A stretch of 64,000 bases of DNA, from assembly GCA_026686845.1 (NCBI GenBank), contig JAIVEN010000012.1, forward strand, positions 19,780,501 through 19,844,500, given 5' to 3'. The notes under the pieces are model-generated. The model was not told the DNA's origin and did no database searches. It saw nothing but the letters and a program-made list of their open reading frames with translations. The first letter of the stretch is position 1, and every line of letters begins with the position of its first letter. Positions 59,250 to 64,000 of this stretch are shown here, in pieces. Made by a program: the position numbers and the translations under genes. Source of the DNA: Adenanthera pavonina. Its lineage: Eukaryota; Streptophyta; Magnoliopsida; Fabales; Fabaceae.

Positions 59250-60370
59250 TAAAGAAGGGTAAGATGGTAGGTGTGTATCAGTGTATTTGGTATTTGGGAA
59301 TGATATGTTTTTTTCTATCAGATATCTCTGTTTCTTGTACTTAGTATTTGGTATTGTAACATTATTTACATATGATCTATATTTGCAATATGTGACAGCT
59401 TTCATAACCCTGTGGTAATGAATGGAAAGATTTGAGGTCTATTGTAGGAGTATTTGGGTGTTACAGGATGATGCATACTTTTATCAGTTATCTGTATATT
59501 TATCATACCACTCAACTAAAATTCGTTTTCATAAATACAATCACGTAACCTTGTTAGTACTGATTATAAAGAGTGCTAAATAGTACAAATATATTTATTG
59601 AAAGGATCAGATCGTTGTATTAATCTGAAATAAAAGACTATATATACATAAAAATATAATTTACTTCAAAAGAGCAATGAGTATTTTAATGCAGAGTTGA
59701 AAGCCCATTCGCATGAACTAATTATCAGAATGATATCTAGCTCTCACATTCAATTTAAAAAATATTATATGATTCCTCAATTTTTTTTAAAGGAAAATAT
59801 ACTGAACAACGATCTTTTTGTTTTTTGGTGAAATGAAGGGGCTCCAAACCCTGTCATTTCTGCCGCTATTGTGTGGGTTAGGACATGCAGCAGTTACAGA
59901 GGAGTAAGCACAATAGAGCAGAGCTTCTTATACTCTGTTTCAAGATGAATACACCAAAATAGTTGGCTCCTAGCGGTCCAAAGCTTGTTCTCACTATGCT
60001 CTACTTTCTACCATGTGGTATGTTAGGTAAGAAAAAAATGGGTTTCAACATAGAAAAAAGTAGAAAAAAATTCATTTTAATATTTTTTATAATTAATTAT
60101 AGCTTTTTTATTGAAAATGTCAGTGTATTTGGTAAGCAATGCAGAGTTTCATATTTGGAACTAAACACATTAAAATAGATTTTTTTTATCTCATTCTCCT
60201 AGTAGCTTATTTGTTGTAACCTCGAGAAATTCTATATCTGCCTTACCTTTCAGCTCAAAGCTTGCTTATTTGAAAATTTTCCCCTTTTAAAGCAGTGGAT
60301 GAAATTGAAACTACTTAACAATCATTTTCTCCTAAGAGATAGAAATTGTAGAGACCAAAATAGATTAATT
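59250..60370 (+). repeat. Rearranged copies of the TNL 3' end
   Basis: GTGTATTTGGTATTTGGGAA (59281), GAGTATTTGGGTGTTACAGG (59448) and GTGTATTTGGTAAGCAATGC (60123) each resemble the post-stop sequence of TNL-A (GTGTATTTGGTATTCAGAAA, 2490). 60296-60366 resembles the last coding bases of TNL-A/B (CAATCATTTTCTCCTAAGAG against CAATCATTTCCTTCTAAG). 60283-60316 also matches 59069-59102, including TGAAACTACTT. Confidence 0.55.
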
Positions 60371-61167
60371 CTCTACTTGACTAGGAAGAGAAAACAGAAA
60401 TTAAAAAAATGAAAAGAAGAAATAAGTGAGAGGAAGTAATTTTCTTTTCATATATTTAGCTGAATGAAAAAAAAAAACATAAAAAGAGAAAAGTGACTCA
60501 TTTTAAATTGACAGTAATATCTTTATTATTTTTAGGAAATATTTACATATAATAAAACTTGTTATTCTATCATGTTATTTATATAATTTTTATATTATAT
60601 TAATAAATAAAATTAAAATATAATTTTCAATTTTATTCTTAGTTAAAATTATTTTATCAAATCTTAATTTTTTTAATTTTTAAAATTATTTTTTTATTAA
60701 TTGATTTCAAAAATTTTAAAATAATGATAAAATTGAAAAAAAAAGGAGGAAAGTGAAAAAAATTGGTAGAATAATTTGAGAGAGAGAGAGTTTTTTCTTC
60801 AAAATCTCTCTATTTTAAGGAAAAAAAAGTGAGGGAAACATGTGGGGCTATACATTATTATCTCCTCAATTTTCTCTCCCCACTTTTCTCTCCATAACGT
60901 AACAAGGAAGAAATTTTTCCTCTAATTTTTTTCTCTATTTTTCTCTCCCTCCTTTTTTTTCCCATGCAAAGTCATATTTGTTTCTCATTTGTGGTTTAAT
61001 ATTCAATTAATGTGAATATTAGTAAGCGTGGCCAAGAGAACAAATACTTTTAAGCTACAAAATTCACATTTGAGTTTGACAATCTCACCAAAATTTTTTT
61101 TAAATGAAAATCTCACCAACTTAATGCTGCTCTGATATGCATTATAGCTGAAACTAATGGCTGATTT
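60371..61167. other. AT-rich 3' flank of TNL-C
   Basis: No gene recognised. Contains GAGA near 60778-60790 and a C/T-rich stretch near 60860-60960. Confidence 0.45.
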
Positions 61168-62476
61168 ATCAGTATTGGTTTTTTAGGCTTTTTGACCATG
61201 AACCTATAAAAAAATAAAAAAATCCTCAATATACTATAACTTGAAAAATATTTCGTAAGATACAATAAAAATTACATCCGGTGCCTAAGATACTAAGATG
61301 TGCTTTTTCAATTTTTTTAAAGCAATGGGAAAATCACGGTGTCAAAAACACTGAAATCCTTCCTCTCATAATAGTACAAGGGTTAGGTGTACTCGACCCT
61401 TGCTGACCCCCAATCCTTAAACTTTTTTTTTTGTTTCTTTTATTAAGCTTCATTCTTCAATTTTTTGTTAATCTACTCCATTTTTCCCAAATTACACCAA
61501 AATAAATAAATATATATTAAATAATCTAAATTTATTATTTAGTAAAGTGTATTATTCAATATTTCTAAAATCATATAGATCTCTCTATATTTTAAAATAT
61601 ATATTTTATATAAGCTTTTAAATAGAAAATACCTTTTTTATTAATTAAAATTTATATTAATATATTAAATAACTATAAGAGTAGAATATATTACTCTTCC
61701 TTCAATATTTCTAAAATTATATAAATCTCTTCTTATTTTCAAAAATACATTTTAGTTAAATTTTTGACTCCGTTAATTATGTGAACAAGAAAACAAAAGA
61801 GAGAGATAAAAAAGAAAAGGAAGGAGAAAAGTTTTATTCTTCCCATTTACCTCATTAACAAAACTAAGAATTTGGCTAAAATGTATATTTTGGAAATAGA
61901 GGCAGACTTATATAATTTTAACAATATTGGAGAAAAGATAACATATTATACCCTTATAGTTATTTAGCATATTACTATAAATTTTAAGTAATAAAAAAGT
62001 ATTTTCTATTTAAAAGTTTGACTAAAGTATATATTTTGAAATTATAGAAATATCTTTATGATTTTAAAAATATTGAAAAATATACTTTACTAAATAATTA
62101 AATTATATTATTTAGTATATGTTATTTATGTAATTTATATATATATATATTTATTTTGGTATGGTTTGGAAAAGGAGGAGAAGATTGACAAAAATTTGAA
62201 GAATGAAGATTAACAACGGAAATGAAAAAAAAAAAAAGTTTAGGGGCTGTGGGGGCAGTAAGGGTTAGGTGTAGCTTGACTCTTGTACTATTATGGGGGA
62301 ACGGATCTTCATATTTTTGGTACCAAGATCTTCTCATTGTTTTAAAAAAAATTGAAAAAGCACATCCTGGTATCTTAGGCATCGAAATGCAATTTTTAAA
62401 TTATCTTGAGAAATACTTTTTTCAAGTTGTAGTATATTAAGAATTTTTTTTATAGGTTTGTGGTCAAAAAACTGAT
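61168..62476. repeat. 1.3-kb long inverted repeat
   Basis: Arms match on opposite strands from the ends inward: ATCAG, TTTTTGACCA, AACCTATAAAAAAA, GCCTAAGATAC, GATGTGCTTTTTCAATTTTT, CATAATAGTACAAG, then AT-rich inner arms (TTTAGTAAAGT). Centre near 61820. Structure fits a foldback element, with possible hairpin RNA. The short frames within are not credible. Confidence 0.8.
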
Positions 62477-63648
62477 TTTTTTTATTTTTTTTTTGGGCTG
62501 CCCATTCAAAAGCAATGTCGTTTTGAATTCAGTTTAAATCTGTCCTCACAAGTTTATTGGGTCTAGTTTTTTATTTTTGTGTTATATTTTTAATAGAAAT
62601 TATACAATTATATAAGAACTTTTGAATCATATCATTAATTAGTAATACAATTCAATAAAAAGGAAAATAAATAAATTTTTTGATTCTTTGATCAGTTTTG
62701 AAATTAGTCCATGAGATTTATATATTTTTTCAAATACTCCTGAAGTTGCAATTGTTAAATTCGTTAATCCCTAAAATTGTAAAAATTGGAGTGAGAATGC
62801 ACACGTGGCACAAATGGCGTTAACTCCACTGATGCGGATTATGGAAAGAAACGTGGTTGATGACATGTCAAATTATGGGGGACACAGTAAAAAAATTGAC
62901 ACGTTGGATGGCTTTTATTATGAAATGGTGCGTTTGGGGAGGGCTCTCAACAGAAAATTCATTGCCTCAGCCTTGCTCGCCAGTTCCCTTCTTTGACTGC
63001 CAGGATTTTTGCCCAGCTCATGTTCTTTGCCTCCAGCCGTCATTCGAGTTTCACCCTACTACTTGATAGTCAAATTAAGACAAACAAAAGTGCATAATTA
63101 ATAAAAGGGACAAATAAGGTTTTAAACCCTATAGTTTTGGGCAATTTTGGAATTAGTCCTTATGGTTTTAAATGTTTTAAACACATCCCTGTAGTTTGCA
63201 AAGGTTAAATCATTAGTCCCCAAGTTTCAAATTTTTTGGAAAAGCATCCCCGTACGACTGACCAAGTGTAACGGAGTCTATTTTTTAGATGACATGGCAA
63301 ACAGTTCATGAGGTGGCATACATTCAATTGTGAGATGGAAAGTGTGATGAATGAAACAACAACACAAATAACCACATCAGCACACCTCTTGAAGGTTCAA
63401 ATCTCAAAATGTTGAGATGCAAGCCAGACAGGTCGAGAAGCCGAAGAACATGAAACAGGGAGATCAAAGACGCTGGAGAAGGTCACAGTTAGTGCTAGAA
63501 TGGCCAGAACAAATTCAGAGATTTTATTGCTCTCACTTAAAAACCTTAAGCCGCAAACTAATTCAGTGGCTTGGCACTTCATTGTAGTGATCCACCAGTC
63601 GAGAGATATCGGGGAGAAGACAAAGCTATCAAGCTTGCTAAGGATTCA
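62477..63648. repeat. Degenerate repeat pair and unknown flank
   Basis: 62690-62800 and 63120-63240 are loosely similar in the same orientation (TTTTGAAATTAGTCC.. against TTTTGGAATTAGTCC..; GTTAAAT.CGTTAATCCC against GTTAAATCATTAGTCCC). Between them is slightly GC-richer DNA with no recognised frame. A similar CACGTGGC/TAACGGAG context suggests one dispersed repeat family. Confidence 0.45.
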
Positions 63649-64000
63649 TGTAATGCCCCTCGTGATACTTTTCTTGGCATTGAGTTCAGGACCGAGGAAA
63701 CAAGACGGAGGAAGGCTCAAGTGGAGTCTGGAGGAGCTCCACGCCGCGGCGAGGAACAGGGCCGCCGCGGCGAGAAGCTTTCCAGTGGCATTGTTCCGGA
63801 TTAGTTGCTGGAGCCGCGGCGAGGCATGTTGGAGCCGCGGCGAGAGTCGGAAAAATCATTTAAATCCGGATCAGTCGGACGCGACAGAAAGAAAGAAAAC
63901 GAAGGGAGCGACGCAGAGAGACGAGGAGCAGCGCTAGGGTTCGGCATTTTCGGTGTCCCAGAGTGATTCTCGTCCATTGGGAGCTTGGATTTAAGTTGGT
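63649..64000 (+). mobile_element. Ty3/gypsy-type LTR start, runs out of the window
   Basis: Begins TGTAATGCCCC and matches the reverse complement of 6001 downward: TTTCTTGGCATTG, GGAGCTCCACGCCGCGGCGA, GGGCCGCCGCGGCGAGA, AGAAAGAAA, GCTAGGGTTC. Same family as 3485-6001, in the opposite orientation. Whether it is a solo LTR or a full element cannot be seen. Confidence 0.8.

Noticed and set aside
59963..60178. 71-codon plus-strand frame downstream of TNL-C
   Set aside because: No recognisable domain, AT-driven composition, and it lies in the rearranged 3' region.
63500..63937. 145-codon plus-strand frame
   Set aside because: It crosses the start of the gypsy LTR at 63649, so its two halves are unrelated DNA.

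Overview
The window is nuclear DNA of a flowering plant, almost certainly a eudicot. It is AT-rich, its genes have GT-AG introns with pyrimidine-rich acceptors, its only clear host genes are TIR-NBS-LRR (TNL) immune receptors, and the rest is dense with plant transposons (Ty1/copia with an initiator-Met tRNA primer site, Ty3/gypsy LTRs, hAT, CACTA, Stowaway-like MITEs, an RTE-type retroposon). The species cannot be named from sequence alone. It is best read as a decaying TNL cluster that has been repeatedly hit by mobile DNA. || Layout: 350-2489 (+) is the 3' part of TNL-A, open in frame, with its TIR exon left of the window. 3485-6001 is an inverted gypsy-type LTR and 6286-8743 a dead hAT element. 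8752-11870 is the flank of a segmental duplication whose second copy lies at about 19400-25998. 12043-12250 and 16058-16111 are scraps of further TNLs, separated by MITEs. 18610-22226 (+) is TNL-B, a sister of TNL-A with an odd internally duplicated TIR domain and two frameshifts. 27.1-30.4 kb may hold an unidentified minus-strand gene. 33190-47830 (-) is TNL-D, a shattered TNL whose pieces are separated by a 4.6-kb LTR-like insertion, a complete 4.9-kb copia element and gypsy debris. 48837-50041 is a 1.2-kb palindrome, 50.6-52.6 kb a tandem-repeat-bearing unit, and 52668-53668 a non-autonomous CACTA element. 56046-59239 (+) is TNL-C, the only TNL here with a continuous four-exon reading frame (737 codons). 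A second 1.3-kb palindrome lies at 61168-62476. An LTR related to the one at 3485-6001, in the opposite orientation, enters at 63649 and leaves the window. || Function: TNL proteins are intracellular immune receptors. The LRR and C-terminal part sense pathogen effectors, the NBS-ARC part is a nucleotide switch, and the TIR part acts as an NAD-consuming signalling enzyme. All three readable genes here share one architecture: TIR exon, NBS exon of about 1.0-1.15 kb, a 276-nt linker/LRR exon, and a short last LRR exon. That gives far fewer LRRs than a typical TNL, so they may be truncated receptors, adaptor-like forms or pseudogenes in the making. TNL-B as it stands would yield little more than a TIR-only protein. 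Upstream sequence modules are shared and duplicated among TNL-B, TNL-C and a gene-less stretch at 50.2 kb, and two large inverted repeats near TNL-C could give hairpin RNA.
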